The notes under the pieces are model-generated. The model was not told the origin of the DNA, searched no databases, and was given only the letters and a program-made list of their open reading frames with translations. A program made the position numbers and the translations under genes. Positions 18,439-26,526 of a stretch of DNA of 64,000 nucleotides are shown here, in pieces. The DNA comes from Streptomyces sp. NBC_00523. Lineage in GTDB: Bacteria; Actinomycetota; Actinomycetes; Streptomycetales; Streptomycetaceae. The stretch is from NCBI RefSeq assembly GCF_036346615.1, contig NZ_CP107836.1, forward strand, positions 3,410,001-3,474,000, read 5' to 3'. Each line of letters begins with the position of its first letter. Positions within the stretch are counted from its first letter, which is position 1.

Positions 18439-18909
18439 TCAGACTCCGGTCAGCTCGACCTGGATCTCGACCTCGACCGGCGCGTCCAGCGGCAGCACGG
18501 CGACGCCCACGGCGCTGCGGGCGTGCACACCCTTGTCCCCGAGGACCTCACCGAGCAGCTCGCTCGCACCGTTGATCACACCGGGCTGGCCGGTGAAGTC
18601 GGTGGCCGAGGCGACGAAGCCGACGACCTTCACGACCCGGGCGATGCGGTCCAGGTCGCCCGCGACCGACTTCACGGCGGCGAGGGCGTTCAGCGCGCAG
18701 GTCTTCGCGAGCTCCTTGGCCTCGTCGGCCGTGACCTCGGCGCCGACCTTGCCGGTCACCGCCAGCTTGCCGTCGACCATGGGCAGCTGACCGGACGTGT
18801 ACACGTACACCCCGGACTGCACGGCCGGCTGGTACGAGGCCAGCGGCGGTACGACGGCCGGCAGCGGCAGTCCCAGCTCGGCGAGCTTCGCCTCGACGGC
18901 GCCCGCCAC
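18439..18909 (-). CDS. RidA family protein
   Basis: The 156-residue protein of the RidA/YjgF/UK114 fold should deaminate reactive enamine/imine intermediates released by PLP enzymes. It contains the YVYTSGQLP entry and the typical NALAAVKSVAGDLDRIARVVKV core. It is longer than canonical RidA (about 130) and belongs to the YjgH/Rid-like subgroup with N-terminal ELGLPLPAVVPP. The start is GTG 18909, overlapping by one base the TAG stop of the upstream DUF4177 gene (TAGTG). The much longer open frame that continues upstream is out-of-gene antisense sequence. Confidence 0.9.
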   Translation of the reverse strand: MAGAVEAKLAELGLPLPAVVPPLASYQPAVQSGVYVYTSGQLPMVDGKLAVTGKVGAEVTADEAKELAKTCALNALAAVKSVAGDLDRIARVVKVVGFVASATDFTGQPGVINGASELLGEVLGDKGVHARSAVGVAVLPLDAPVEVEIQVELTGV

Positions 18910-19067
18910 TACTGCTTCTCCCGCTTCAGGTAGGCCACGAGCTGCTCGGGGTTGTTCGGGCCGGGAACGACCTGGACCAGCTCCCAGCCGTCCTCGCCCC
19001 AGGTGTCCAGAATCTGCTTGGTCGCGTGCACGAGAAGGGGCACGGTCGCGTATTCCCACTTGGTCAT
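18909..19067 (-). CDS. Small DUF4177-type protein
   Basis: The 52-residue protein (MTKWEYATVPLLVH, then GEDGWELVQVVPG) has the W-E-Y and DGWELV pattern of the DUF4177 family, whose function is unknown. It is immediately upstream of the RidA gene with a one-base stop/start overlap. It shares an 82-nt divergent promoter region with the ArsA-type ATPase gene. Confidence 0.85.
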   Translation of the reverse strand: MTKWEYATVPLLVHATKQILDTWGEDGWELVQVVPGPNNPEQLVAYLKREKQ

Positions 19068-19135
19068 GGCCCGACTGTAATGCCTGCGCAATCCAGGGCA
19101 CGCGCAGCCTCGTGCGTAGCCTGCGGTGCGACTGG

Positions 19136-19141
19136 TTAGGC
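19136..19141 (+). promoter_or_regulatory. -10 element for leaderless ATPase transcript
   Basis: TAGGCT lies 8 nt before GTG 19150. The spacing places the transcription start at or next to the start codon, as in leaderless Streptomyces mRNAs. Confidence 0.5.
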
Positions 19142-19149
19142 TCGAATAC

Positions 19150-20139
19150 GTGAGCAGGTTCCAGGTCGTCAGCGGCAAGGGCGGTACCGGTAAGACCACG
19201 GTCGCCGCCGCCCTCGCGCTCGCCCTCGCGGCCGAGGGCAGGCGCACCCTCCTCGTGGAGGTAGAGGGCAGACAGGGCATCGCCCAGCTCTTCGAGGCGG
19301 ACTCCCTCCCCTACGAGGAGCGCAGGATCGCCGTCGCTCCGGGCGGCGGCGAGGTCTACGCACTCGCCATCGACGCGGAGCTGGCGCTCCTCGACTACCT
19401 CCAGATGTTCTACAAGCTCGGCAGCGCGGGCCGGGCGCTCAAGAAGCTCGGCGCGATCGACTTCGCCACCACCATCGCGCCCGGGGTGCGGGACGTCCTG
19501 CTGACGGGCAAGGCGTGCGAGGCGGTCCGCCGCAAGGACCGGCAGAACCGGTTCGTCTACGACTACGTGATCATGGACGCCCCGCCGACCGGCCGCATCA
19601 CGCGCTTCCTCAACGTGAACGACGAGGTGGCCGGGCTCGCTCGGATCGGCCCGATACACAATCAGGCGCAGGCCGTGATGCGGGTGCTGAAGTCCCCGGA
19701 GACCGCGGTGCACCTGGTGACGCTGCTGGAGGAGATGCCGGTCCAGGAGACCGCGGACGGCATCGCGGAGCTGCGCGCCGCCGAGCTGCCGGTGGGCCGG
19801 GTCATCGTGAACATGGTGCGCCCGCAGCTGCTGGACGGGGACGCGCTGCGCGCCACGGTGGGCGGACGGCGCAAGGAGATCGCCAAGACGCTGACGCGGG
19901 CGGGCGTGACCGGCGCGGCGGGGCTCGTACGCCCGCTGGTCGAGCAGGCCGCCGAGCACACCCAGCGGGTCGCGCTGGAGCGTGAGCAGCGCGGCGTGCT
20001 GGCCGGGCTCGGTCTGCCGGGGTACGAGCTGCCGCTGATGGGCGAGGGGGTGGACCGGGCCGGGCTCGACCACCTGGCGGCCGCCCTCCGCGAACAGGGC
20101 GCGGGCCAACCGGGAGCCGGACGAGGGGCGGGTTCATGA
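19150..20139 (+). CDS. ArsA/GET3-like ATPase, first of pair
   Basis: The 329-residue cytosolic ATPase has a deviant Walker A motif GKGGTGKTT that includes the signature Lys. It also has a VEVEGRQGIAQLF segment and a VIMDAPPTGR switch II. It belongs to the ArsA / anion-transporting ATPase superfamily, but no arsenic genes are nearby. GTG 19150 is chosen because of the TAGGCT -10 element and the family-typical MSRFQVVSGKGG start. Its stop overlaps the ATG of a second family member, so the two are made together and may form a heterodimer (inference). Confidence 0.9.
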   Translation: MSRFQVVSGKGGTGKTTVAAALALALAAEGRRTLLVEVEGRQGIAQLFEADSLPYEERRIAVAPGGGEVYALAIDAELALLDYLQMFYKLGSAGRALKKLGAIDFATTIAPGVRDVLLTGKACEAVRRKDRQNRFVYDYVIMDAPPTGRITRFLNVNDEVAGLARIGPIHNQAQAVMRVLKSPETAVHLVTLLEEMPVQETADGIAELRAAELPVGRVIVNMVRPQLLDGDALRATVGGRRKEIAKTLTRAGVTGAAGLVRPLVEQAAEHTQRVALEREQRGVLAGLGLPGYELPLMGEGVDRAGLDHLAAALREQGAGQPGAGRGAGS

Positions 20140-21467
20140 CAGCGCGCACGAAGACGGGGACGGAGAGCAGTGCCGAGGGCGACGCGGCGGATCCCGTACC
20201 GGCTCTGGACACCGACGCCCTGATCGATGATCCGGGCATCCGGATCATCGTCTGCTGCGGTTCCGGCGGCGTCGGCAAGACGACCACCGCCGCGGCGCTC
20301 GGGGTGCGGGCGGCGGAGCGCGGCCGCAAGGTCGTCGTCCTCACCATCGACCCGGCCCGCAGGCTCGCCCAGTCCATGGGCATCGACTCGCTGGACAACG
20401 TCCCGCGCCGGGTGAAGGGCATCGAGGGCTCCGGTGAGCTGCACGCCATGATGCTCGACATGAAGCGGACCTTCGACGAGATCGTCGAGGCGCACGCGGA
20501 CGGCGAGCGGGCCCGCGCGATCCTGGAGAACCCCTTCTACCAGTCCCTGTCGGCGGGCTTCGCGGGCACGCAGGAGTACATGGCGATGGAGAAGCTGGGG
20601 CAGCTCCGGGCGCGGGACGAATGGGACCTGATCGTCGTGGACACCCCGCCGTCGCGGTCCGCGCTGGACTTCCTGGACGCCCCGAAGCGTCTGGGGTCGT
20701 TCCTGGACGGGAAGTTCATCAAGCTGCTGATGGCGCCCGCGAAGATGGGCGGCCGCGCGGGGATGAAGTTCCTCAACGTGGGCATGTCGATGATGACCGG
20801 GACCCTGGGCAAGCTGCTGGGCGGTCAGTTCCTGCGTGACGTACAGACGTTCGTCGCCGCGATGGACACCATGTTCGGCGGCTTCCGTACCCGGGCGGAC
20901 GCCACGTACAAACTCCTTCAGGCGCCCGGTACGGCGTTTCTCGTCGTCGCGACTCCGGAGCGGGACGCGCTGCGCGAGGCGGCGTACTTCGTGGAGCGCC
21001 TGGCCGCGGAGGACATGCCGCTCGCGGGGCTGGTGCTCAACCGGGTCCACGGCAGCGAGGCGGCGCGGCTCTCCGCCGAGCAGGCGCTGGCCGGCGCGGA
21101 GAAACTTGAAGCAGAAAATCTTGAAACCGACGGCATTGTGGATCAGGCGGCCGGGAAGGCTGGACTGCGTGAGCCCGCCGACTCCCCCGCGGCCGGGCAC
21201 GCACCCACCACGGACTCCGAACCCCGGCCGGACAACACGGCAGCCGTCACCACCGAAGAACTGACCGCGGGCCTGCTCCGTCTGCATGCCGAGCGGATGC
21301 AGGTGGTCGCGCGCGAACAGAACACACGCGACCGCTTCACCGCGCTGCACCCCGAGGTGGCCGTGACCGCCGTGGCCGCGCTGCCCGGAGACGTCCATGA
21401 CCTCTCGGGCCTGCGCACCATCGGGGACCGCCTCGCGACCGGTTCCGCACCGGCCGGAGCTGCCTAG
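20136..21467 (+). CDS. ArsA/GET3-like ATPase, second of pair
   Basis: The 443-residue ATPase has Walker A CCGSGGVGKTTT, the IDPARRLAQSMGI switch I-like region and VVDTPPSRSALDFLD. The residue equivalent to the intermolecular signature Lys of this class (GKGG) is Ser here. An Ala/Glu/Pro-rich insert of about 70 residues (from about residue 325) separates the core from a C-terminal domain. It is coupled to the upstream gene by an ATGA overlap. The neighbourhood (wblA, class A PBP) is conserved in Streptomyces and suggests a developmental or envelope role (inference). Confidence 0.9.
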   Translation: MTARTKTGTESSAEGDAADPVPALDTDALIDDPGIRIIVCCGSGGVGKTTTAAALGVRAAERGRKVVVLTIDPARRLAQSMGIDSLDNVPRRVKGIEGSGELHAMMLDMKRTFDEIVEAHADGERARAILENPFYQSLSAGFAGTQEYMAMEKLGQLRARDEWDLIVVDTPPSRSALDFLDAPKRLGSFLDGKFIKLLMAPAKMGGRAGMKFLNVGMSMMTGTLGKLLGGQFLRDVQTFVAAMDTMFGGFRTRADATYKLLQAPGTAFLVVATPERDALREAAYFVERLAAEDMPLAGLVLNRVHGSEAARLSAEQALAGAEKLEAENLETDGIVDQAAGKAGLREPADSPAAGHAPTTDSEPRPDNTAAVTTEELTAGLLRLHAERMQVVAREQNTRDRFTALHPEVAVTAVAALPGDVHDLSGLRTIGDRLATGSAPAGAA

Positions 21468-21511
21468 CCCCTCGTCCTACGTAAGCCGTACAGCGTACGG
21501 ACCGCCGGGGA

Positions 21512-21865
21512 CTAGCCGACGGCGGCGAACGTCTCGTGCAGCTCCTCGCTGCCCTCCAGCCCGATCGCCACGGGCAGGATGCCCGAGGCACGCTCGTACT
21601 CACTGCGGGCGGTCTCCAGCAGCCGGCGCCACGACGTCACCGTCGGCCGCCTGCGCAGCAGCGCGCGGCGCTCCCGCTCGGTCATCCCGCCCCACACGCC
21701 GAATTCGACGCGGTTGTCCAGCGCGTCGGCCAGGCACTCGGTCCGCACCGGGCATCCGGTGCACACCGCCTTGGCCCTGTTCTGCGCTGCCCCTTGTACG
21801 AACAGTTCATCCGGATCAGTAGTGCGGCAGGCTGCCTGCGCACTCCAGTCGGTTACCCAGCCCAT
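21512..21865 (-). CDS. wblA: WhiB-family iron-sulphur regulator WblA
   Basis: The 117-residue WhiB-like protein has four cluster cysteines: one at position 13 (SAQAACR) and a C-x2-C-x5-C group (VCTGCPVRTEC). These are followed by the beta-turn GVWGG and the basic stretch RERRALLRRRP. WblA is a global regulator that represses antibiotic production and promotes aerial development in Streptomyces. ATG 21865 is the family-typical start (MGWVTDW) and has GGGAGAGGA upstream. In-frame starts at 21916 and 21922 would add an N-terminal extension. It is convergent with the ATPase pair. Confidence 0.93.
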   Translation of the reverse strand: MGWVTDWSAQAACRTTDPDELFVQGAAQNRAKAVCTGCPVRTECLADALDNRVEFGVWGGMTERERRALLRRRPTVTSWRRLLETARSEYERASGILPVAIGLEGSEELHETFAAVG

Positions 21866-22384
21866 CCCGGCGCCGTCCTCTCCCGAATCGAGGCTCCCCC
21901 ACGGCGGCAGCGGCATATTCACCGCTGCCAGTTGAGGACGTTACGGAAGGTGGCGACAGCACAACACCCCCTTCGGGCCCAATCTTGAATGGCCCGAACG
22001 GACTATGCGTATACGGCAGATCACCCAGGGGAGTGAGGTGAGGACATGCAGGACTATCCCGTCAGAATCGGGACAGTCTGCTAGAACCGCATCGGGCGTT
22101 CGGTGACACACCGGGCGAATTCGGGAGCGCCGGGCGTGTGGCCGGATCGTGCACGGGGGTTGATACGGAACCGGACTGCTGTGACAGTTGAGAGCAGCTT
22201 AGGCCAAGGCATATCCGTGTGTCCGGCGAATGGGAACGTAGCCGCCTCTCGTCACCATGCCACCAGGTCCAGCATCCGCAGCGCGGCACCCACGCCGGTT
22301 CCGAATGTCACGGTCCGGTACGCGAACGCTCCGAGAGGCCCCCGGTCCCACGGAACACTCATATCTACGGATTAGGCTGCCCCC
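21866..22384. other. Divergent regulatory region, wblA / PBP
   Basis: About 0.5 kb without a clear gene separates wblA from the divergent PBP gene; it is less GC-rich in parts. A 12-codon open frame with a good ribosome site (GAGGTGAGGAC then ATG at 22046, stop 22084) is on the plus strand. The PBP -10 element is at the right end. A long wblA leader or upstream promoter is expected here. Confidence 0.5.
22373..22378 (+). promoter_or_regulatory. -10 element for leaderless PBP transcript
   Basis: TAGGCT ends 6 nt before ATG 22385 and no ribosome-binding site lies between, consistent with leaderless transcription. Confidence 0.55.
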
Positions 22385-24622
22385 ATGCCAAAGAAGCGCT
22401 CGGGCGGGGGTCTCACCACGACCCAGCAGGCCGCCAAGTTCCTCGGTGTCGCCGCACTCTCCGGAGTCGTCCTGGCGGGCATCGCGCTGCCGGCGGCCGG
22501 AGCACTGGGCCTCGCGGCCAAGGGGACGGTCGACGGTTTCGACGAGATCCCGGCCAACCTGAAGACCCCGCCGCTGAGCCAGCGCACCAAGATCCTCGAC
22601 AGCAAGGGCGGCCTGATCGCCACGGTCTACTCGCGCGACCGCACGGTGGTGCCGCTCACGAGCATCTCCCCGTACATGCAGAACGCGATCATCGCGATCG
22701 AGGACGCCCGGTTCTACGAGCACGGCGCGGTCGACCTCAAGGGCATCCTGCGCGCGCTGAACCGAAACGTTCAGACGGGCGGTACGGCGGAGGGCGCGTC
22801 GACCCTCACCCAGCAGTACGTGAAGAACGTCTTCGTGGAGGAGGCCGGCGACGACCCGGCCAAGGTCGCCGAGGCCACCCAGCAGACGCTGGGCCGCAAG
22901 GTCCAGGAGCTGAAGTACGCGATCCAGGTCGAGGAGGAGCTCGGCAAGCGGAAGATCCTGGAGAACTACCTCAACATCACCTTCTTCGGGCAGCAGGCAT
23001 ACGGCGTCGAGGCGGCTTCCCAGCGCTACTTCTCCAAGTCGGCGAAGGACCTGAAGCTGGAGGAGGCGGCGCTGCTGGCCGGGATCGTGCAGTCACCCAG
23101 CCGCTACGACCCCATCAACGACACGGAGGAAGCGACCAAGCGCCGCAACACCGTGCTCCAGCGGATGGCGGACATCGGCAAGGTCTCGCAGCAAGAGGCG
23201 GACAAGGCCAAGAACACCCCGATCAAGCTGAAGGTCAAGCGACCGCAGAACGGCTGCATCACCGCCGTGAGCGGTGCCGGGTTCTTCTGCGACTACGTCT
23301 CGAAGATCGTCAAGAACGACCCGGCCTTCGGCAAGACCGAGAAGGACCGCGCGAAGCTCTGGGCGACCGGCGGTCTGACCATCAAGACGACCCTGGACCC
23401 GAGGTCGCAGGCCGCGTCCAACGAGGCCGCCGTCTCCCGGGTCAACAAGGACGACAAGGTCGCCGACGCGGTCGTCCAGGTCCAGCCCGGCACCGGACGG
23501 ATCCTGGCGATGGCCCAGTCCCGGCCGTACGGTCTCGACGCCTCCAAGCACCAGACCGTGCTGAACCTCTCCGTCGACCACGCGATGGGCGGCAGCTACG
23601 TCGGCTTCCAGGTCGGTTCGACGTTCAAGCCGATCACCGCGGCGGCGGCGCTGGAGAAGGGCATCAGCCCGGCGCAGAGCTTCGACACCCCGCGCAAGAT
23701 CAGCCTGCCCGCCGACGCCTTCCGCACCTGTGAGGGCGCCCCCACGGACGACAAGCCGTGGGACGTGCAGAACGAGACGGAGTCGGAGAAGGGCATGTTC
23801 GACATGACCAGCGCGCTGGGCAAGTCGATCAACACCTACTTCGCGAAGCTGGAACAGAAGACCGGCCTCTGCGAGACGCTCGCGATGGCGAAGAAGGTCG
23901 GCTACGAACGCGGCGACAACAAGCCGCTGTGGCAGGTCGCCAACACCACGCTGGGCGGGCAGGAGTCGACCCCGCTGGCCATGGCCTCGGTGTACGCGAC
24001 CTTCGCCAACCGCGGCACGTACTGCACCCCGGTCGCGCTCCTCTCGGTCACCAAGCCGGACGGGAAGCCGATCGACGTACCGAAGTCGCAGTGCAACCGC
24101 GCGATGAGCGAGCACACGGCCGACACCATCAACCAGATGCTCAAGGGCGTCGTCGAGGACGGCACCGGCACGCAGGCCGGCCTCAGCGACCGTGACAACG
24201 CGGGCAAGACCGGTACCACCGACGGACGCAAGAACGCCTGGTTCGTCGGCTACACGCCGAACCTGTCCACCGCGGTATGGGTCGGCAGCGACGGCACCCA
24301 CCAGAACGAGATGACCGGCATCACCATCGGCGGCCAGTACTACGACAAGGTCTGCGGTGGCTGCCTGCCCGGTCCGATCTGGCGGACGGCGATGACCGGC
24401 GCCCTGAGCCCGTCCGAGACTCCTTCCTTCAACCCGGTCGACGTACCGCGGGCGAAGGAGAAGGAGGACAAGGACAAGGGCGGGGACAAGAAGAAGCCGG
24501 GCGACAACAAGCCCGGCGGCGACGACAACCCGTTCCCCGGCATCAGCATCCCGCCGGACATCCTCGGCGGGAACAACGGCCACGGCCGCGGTCAGAACGA
24601 CGGCGGTACGAACGGCCCCTGA
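22385..24622 (+). CDS. Bifunctional penicillin-binding protein (class A)
   Basis: The 745-residue membrane-anchored peptidoglycan synthase has a short cytosolic start and one membrane helix (about residues 19-42). The GT51 glycosyltransferase domain shows EDARFYEHGAVD and EGASTLTQQ. The transpeptidase domain has the SxxK motif in GSTFKPIT, SIN (SxN) and KTGTT. The C-terminal tail is Lys/Asp/Gly/Pro-rich. It polymerises glycan strands and crosslinks peptides outside the membrane and binds beta-lactams. Expression is probably leaderless. It is divergent from wblA and convergent with the YqeY-type gene. Confidence 0.95.
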   Translation: MPKKRSGGGLTTTQQAAKFLGVAALSGVVLAGIALPAAGALGLAAKGTVDGFDEIPANLKTPPLSQRTKILDSKGGLIATVYSRDRTVVPLTSISPYMQNAIIAIEDARFYEHGAVDLKGILRALNRNVQTGGTAEGASTLTQQYVKNVFVEEAGDDPAKVAEATQQTLGRKVQELKYAIQVEEELGKRKILENYLNITFFGQQAYGVEAASQRYFSKSAKDLKLEEAALLAGIVQSPSRYDPINDTEEATKRRNTVLQRMADIGKVSQQEADKAKNTPIKLKVKRPQNGCITAVSGAGFFCDYVSKIVKNDPAFGKTEKDRAKLWATGGLTIKTTLDPRSQAASNEAAVSRVNKDDKVADAVVQVQPGTGRILAMAQSRPYGLDASKHQTVLNLSVDHAMGGSYVGFQVGSTFKPITAAAALEKGISPAQSFDTPRKISLPADAFRTCEGAPTDDKPWDVQNETESEKGMFDMTSALGKSINTYFAKLEQKTGLCETLAMAKKVGYERGDNKPLWQVANTTLGGQESTPLAMASVYATFANRGTYCTPVALLSVTKPDGKPIDVPKSQCNRAMSEHTADTINQMLKGVVEDGTGTQAGLSDRDNAGKTGTTDGRKNAWFVGYTPNLSTAVWVGSDGTHQNEMTGITIGGQYYDKVCGGCLPGPIWRTAMTGALSPSETPSFNPVDVPRAKEKEDKDKGGDKKKPGDNKPGGDDNPFPGISIPPDILGGNNGHGRGQNDGGTNGP

Positions 24623-24636
24623 TCAGCCGTTACGCA

Positions 24637-24683
24637 TACGAGGGCGGGGCGCTCCGGATCATCCGGGGCGCCCCGCCCTCGTA
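24637..24683. terminator. Bidirectional terminator
   Basis: Arms of 23 nt (24637-24659 and 24661-24683) pair with a single mismatch across a 1-nt spacer. The hairpin lies between the convergent PBP and YqeY-type genes. Confidence 0.85.
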
Positions 24684-24727
24684 CGTACGGCCGGTCCGTC
24701 CGGCTCCTGCTCCTGCTCCGGCTCCGC

Positions 24728-25192
24728 TCAGCCCGCGAGGAGCTTCTTCACCGTGGCGGCCACCCGGCCGCCCTCGGCGCGCCCCGCGACCTTCGGGTTG
24801 ACGATCTTCATGACGGCGCCCATCGCGCGCGGCCCCTCGGCCCCGGCGGCCTTCGCCTCTTCGACGGCGGAGGCCACGATCGCGGTCAGCTCCTCGTCGC
24901 TCAGCTGCTGGGGAAGGTACGCGTCGAGGATCGCGCCCTCCTTCTTCTCCCGCTCGGCCTGCTCGGTCCGGCCGCCCTTGGCGAAGGCGTCGGCGGCCTC
25001 ACGGCGCTTCTTGGCCTCCTTGGCGATCACCTTCTGCACCTCGTCATCGGAGAGTTCGCGGGCGGTCTTGCCGCCGACCTCTTCCTTCGTGATCGCGGTG
25101 AGGGTCAGCCGGAGCGTGGACGAGGTCAGCTCGTCACGCGCCTTCATGGCCGTGGTGAGGTCTTCCTTGAGCTTGGACTTGAGCGTGGTCAT
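24728..25192 (-). CDS. GatB/YqeY domain protein
   Basis: The 154-residue protein is a stand-alone YqeY: MTTLKSKLKEDLTTAMKARD, a central coiled region with AKKRREAADAF, and the C-terminal GAVMKIVNPKVAGRAEGGR motif shared with the GatB tail. Its biochemical role is not settled; the domain binds tRNA in GatB. ATG 25192 is the family-typical start; longer upstream reading lacks support. A CACAAT hexamer 6 nt before the ATG suggests leaderless expression. Confidence 0.9.
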   Translation of the reverse strand: MTTLKSKLKEDLTTAMKARDELTSSTLRLTLTAITKEEVGGKTARELSDDEVQKVIAKEAKKRREAADAFAKGGRTEQAEREKKEGAILDAYLPQQLSDEELTAIVASAVEEAKAAGAEGPRAMGAVMKIVNPKVAGRAEGGRVAATVKKLLAG

Positions 25193-25271
25193 GAGGTGAT
25201 TGTGGCAGGTGCGGGACACCCGGCGCCCGCCTGTTTTCCTGCGGGCGCACGACGTCTGCGACGATGGGCGC

Positions 25272-26213
25272 ATGCGCGCACGCTACGGAGTACCCCTGAA
25301 AATCACGGCGGTCACCGCCGCGGCCGGCGCCGCCGGTCTCGCCTACGCGGCAGGCTTCGAGGTCCGCTCGTTCCGCCTGCGCAGGGTCACGGTCCCGGTG
25401 CTTCCGAGTGGGGCGCGCCCGCTGCGCGTCCTCCAGGTCTCCGACGTGCACATGGTCAGCGGACAGCGCAGGAAGCGGGCCTGGCTCCAGTCCCTGGCCG
25501 GTTTGCGCCCCGACTTCGTGGTGAACACCGGCGACAACCTCTCCGACCCCGAGGCCGTGCCGGAGCTGCTGGACGCGCTCGGCCCGCTGATGGAACTCCC
25601 GGGCGTGTACGTGTTCGGCTCCAACGACTACTACGGCCCCAAGCTGCGCAACCCGGTCCGCTATCTCTTCGAGAAGGCGTCGGGCAAGCACGGCCTCAAC
25701 GGCAACGCCCCGGCGACCGGCGTCGTCCACAACCCGTGGGAGCCGATGCGTGACGCCTTCGACGAGGCGGGCTGGCTGAACCTGTCCAACACCCGCGGCC
25801 GCCTGAAGCTGGACGGCCTGGAGCTCGCCTTCACCGGCCTGGACGACCCGCACATCAAGCGCGACCGCTACGCCGAGGTGTCCGGCGGCCCCGAGACGGG
25901 CGCCGACCTCTCGATCGGCGTGGTCCACGCCCCATACCTGCGGTCCCTGGACGCGTTCACCACGGACGGTTACCCCCTGATCCTGGCCGGTCACACCCAC
26001 GGGGGCCAGGTCTGCATCCCCTTCTACGGTGCCCTGGTCACCAACTGCGACCTGGACACGGACCGCGTGAAGGGCCTCTCCACCCACTACTCCGGCGGCA
26101 ACCGCTCCTACCTCCACGTCTCGGCGGGCTGCGGTACGAGCCGCTACGCCCCGGTCCGCGTGGCCTGCCCCCCGGAGGCGACCCTGCTCACCCTGACACC
26201 CCGGGACGCCTGA
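25272..26213 (+). CDS. Metallophosphoesterase, membrane-associated
   Basis: The 313-residue calcineurin-like phosphoesterase has the metal-site blocks SDVHM, NTGDN, GSNDY (in place of GNHD) and AGHTHGGQV. An N-terminal hydrophobic stretch (about residues 9-30) suggests a membrane anchor. The YkuE/YaeI branch is the likely relative, some members of which act on lipid phosphates; the substrate is unknown. The start ATG 25272 follows a GACGAT hexamer with no ribosome site, hence probably leaderless. It is divergent from the YqeY-type gene. Confidence 0.9.
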   Translation: MRARYGVPLKITAVTAAAGAAGLAYAAGFEVRSFRLRRVTVPVLPSGARPLRVLQVSDVHMVSGQRRKRAWLQSLAGLRPDFVVNTGDNLSDPEAVPELLDALGPLMELPGVYVFGSNDYYGPKLRNPVRYLFEKASGKHGLNGNAPATGVVHNPWEPMRDAFDEAGWLNLSNTRGRLKLDGLELAFTGLDDPHIKRDRYAEVSGGPETGADLSIGVVHAPYLRSLDAFTTDGYPLILAGHTHGGQVCIPFYGALVTNCDLDTDRVKGLSTHYSGGNRSYLHVSAGCGTSRYAPVRVACPPEATLLTLTPRDA

Positions 26214-26249
26214 CCGCCGCGCTCCCGCCGATCACGACAAAAACCGGAT

Positions 26250-26278
26250 TTCGTCTCCGGGCGCCGGTGGGCTAGAGT
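26250..26278 (+). promoter_or_regulatory. Promoter of tRNA-Pro
   Basis: TTCGTC (26250-26255) and TAGAGT (26273-26278) are separated by 17 bp and lie about 30 nt before the tRNA, matching a vegetative sigma-factor promoter. Confidence 0.5.
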
Positions 26279-26308
26279 TGTCGATGTCGCCGGGAGACCG
26301 GCGGCGAT

Positions 26309-26382
26309 CGGGGTGTAGCGCAGCTTGGCAGCGCGCTTCGTTCGGGACGAAGAGGTCGTGGGTTCAAATCCCGCCACCCCGA
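26309..26382 (+). tRNA. tRNA-Pro (anticodon CGG)
   Basis: The 74-nt cloverleaf has acceptor arms CGGGGTG / CACCCCG, a D arm GCGC...GCGC, an anticodon stem CTTCG / CGAAG with loop TTCGGGA (anticodon CGG, reading CCG), and a T arm GTGGG-TTCAAAT-CCCGC. The discriminator is A and CCA is not encoded. It reads the most used proline codon class in a high-GC genome. tRNA-Pro genes are documented integration sites for actinomycete elements such as pSAM2, and a recombinase remnant follows immediately. Confidence 0.97.
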
Positions 26383-26386
26383 CAGC

Positions 26387-26526
26387 TAAGCAGCAGGCCA
26401 GAGGGCCGGTACTGATCTCAGTACCGGCCCTCTGGCTTTGTCCGTATCTATCCGCGTGATGACTGTGCCGGAATGGCCCACCAGCCGCGAGATCTCTTCG
26501 AGCGGGAAGCCTCGGGTCAGTCGCGG
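26387..26526 (-). pseudogene. Tyrosine recombinase (integrase) C-terminal relic
   Basis: On the minus strand one frame reads GFPLEEISRLVGHSGT and then VITRIDTDKARGPVL. The first part is the hallmark C-terminal block of phage/plasmid tyrosine recombinases, including the conserved His of LVGHSGT. The nucleophile Tyr expected about ten residues later is absent, no upstream catalytic region exists, and the fragment ends next to tRNA-Pro. Its upstream end overlaps the last codons of the ABC permease remnant in another frame. I read this as the end of an integrase deleted or overwritten during element decay. Confidence 0.6.
26397..26436. terminator. Strong terminator after tRNA-Pro
   Basis: Perfect 19-bp arms (26397-26415 and 26418-26436) flank a 2-nt loop, followed on the plus strand by TTTG. 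This is the longest perfect hairpin I noticed in the window. Confidence 0.85.

Noticed and set aside
18439..20109. A 556-codon minus-strand open frame containing RidA at its end
   Set aside because: Only the last 156 codons are RidA; the rest is antisense to the ArsA-type ATPase and shows shadow-type Arg/His/Gly composition.
19662..21398. A 578-codon minus-strand open frame
   Set aside because: It is antisense to both ArsA-type genes, lacks recognisable domains and reflects high third-position GC.
20136..21467. Arsenite efflux system
   Set aside because: ArsA-like ATPases are present, but there is no ArsB/Acr3, ArsR, ArsC or ArsD gene.
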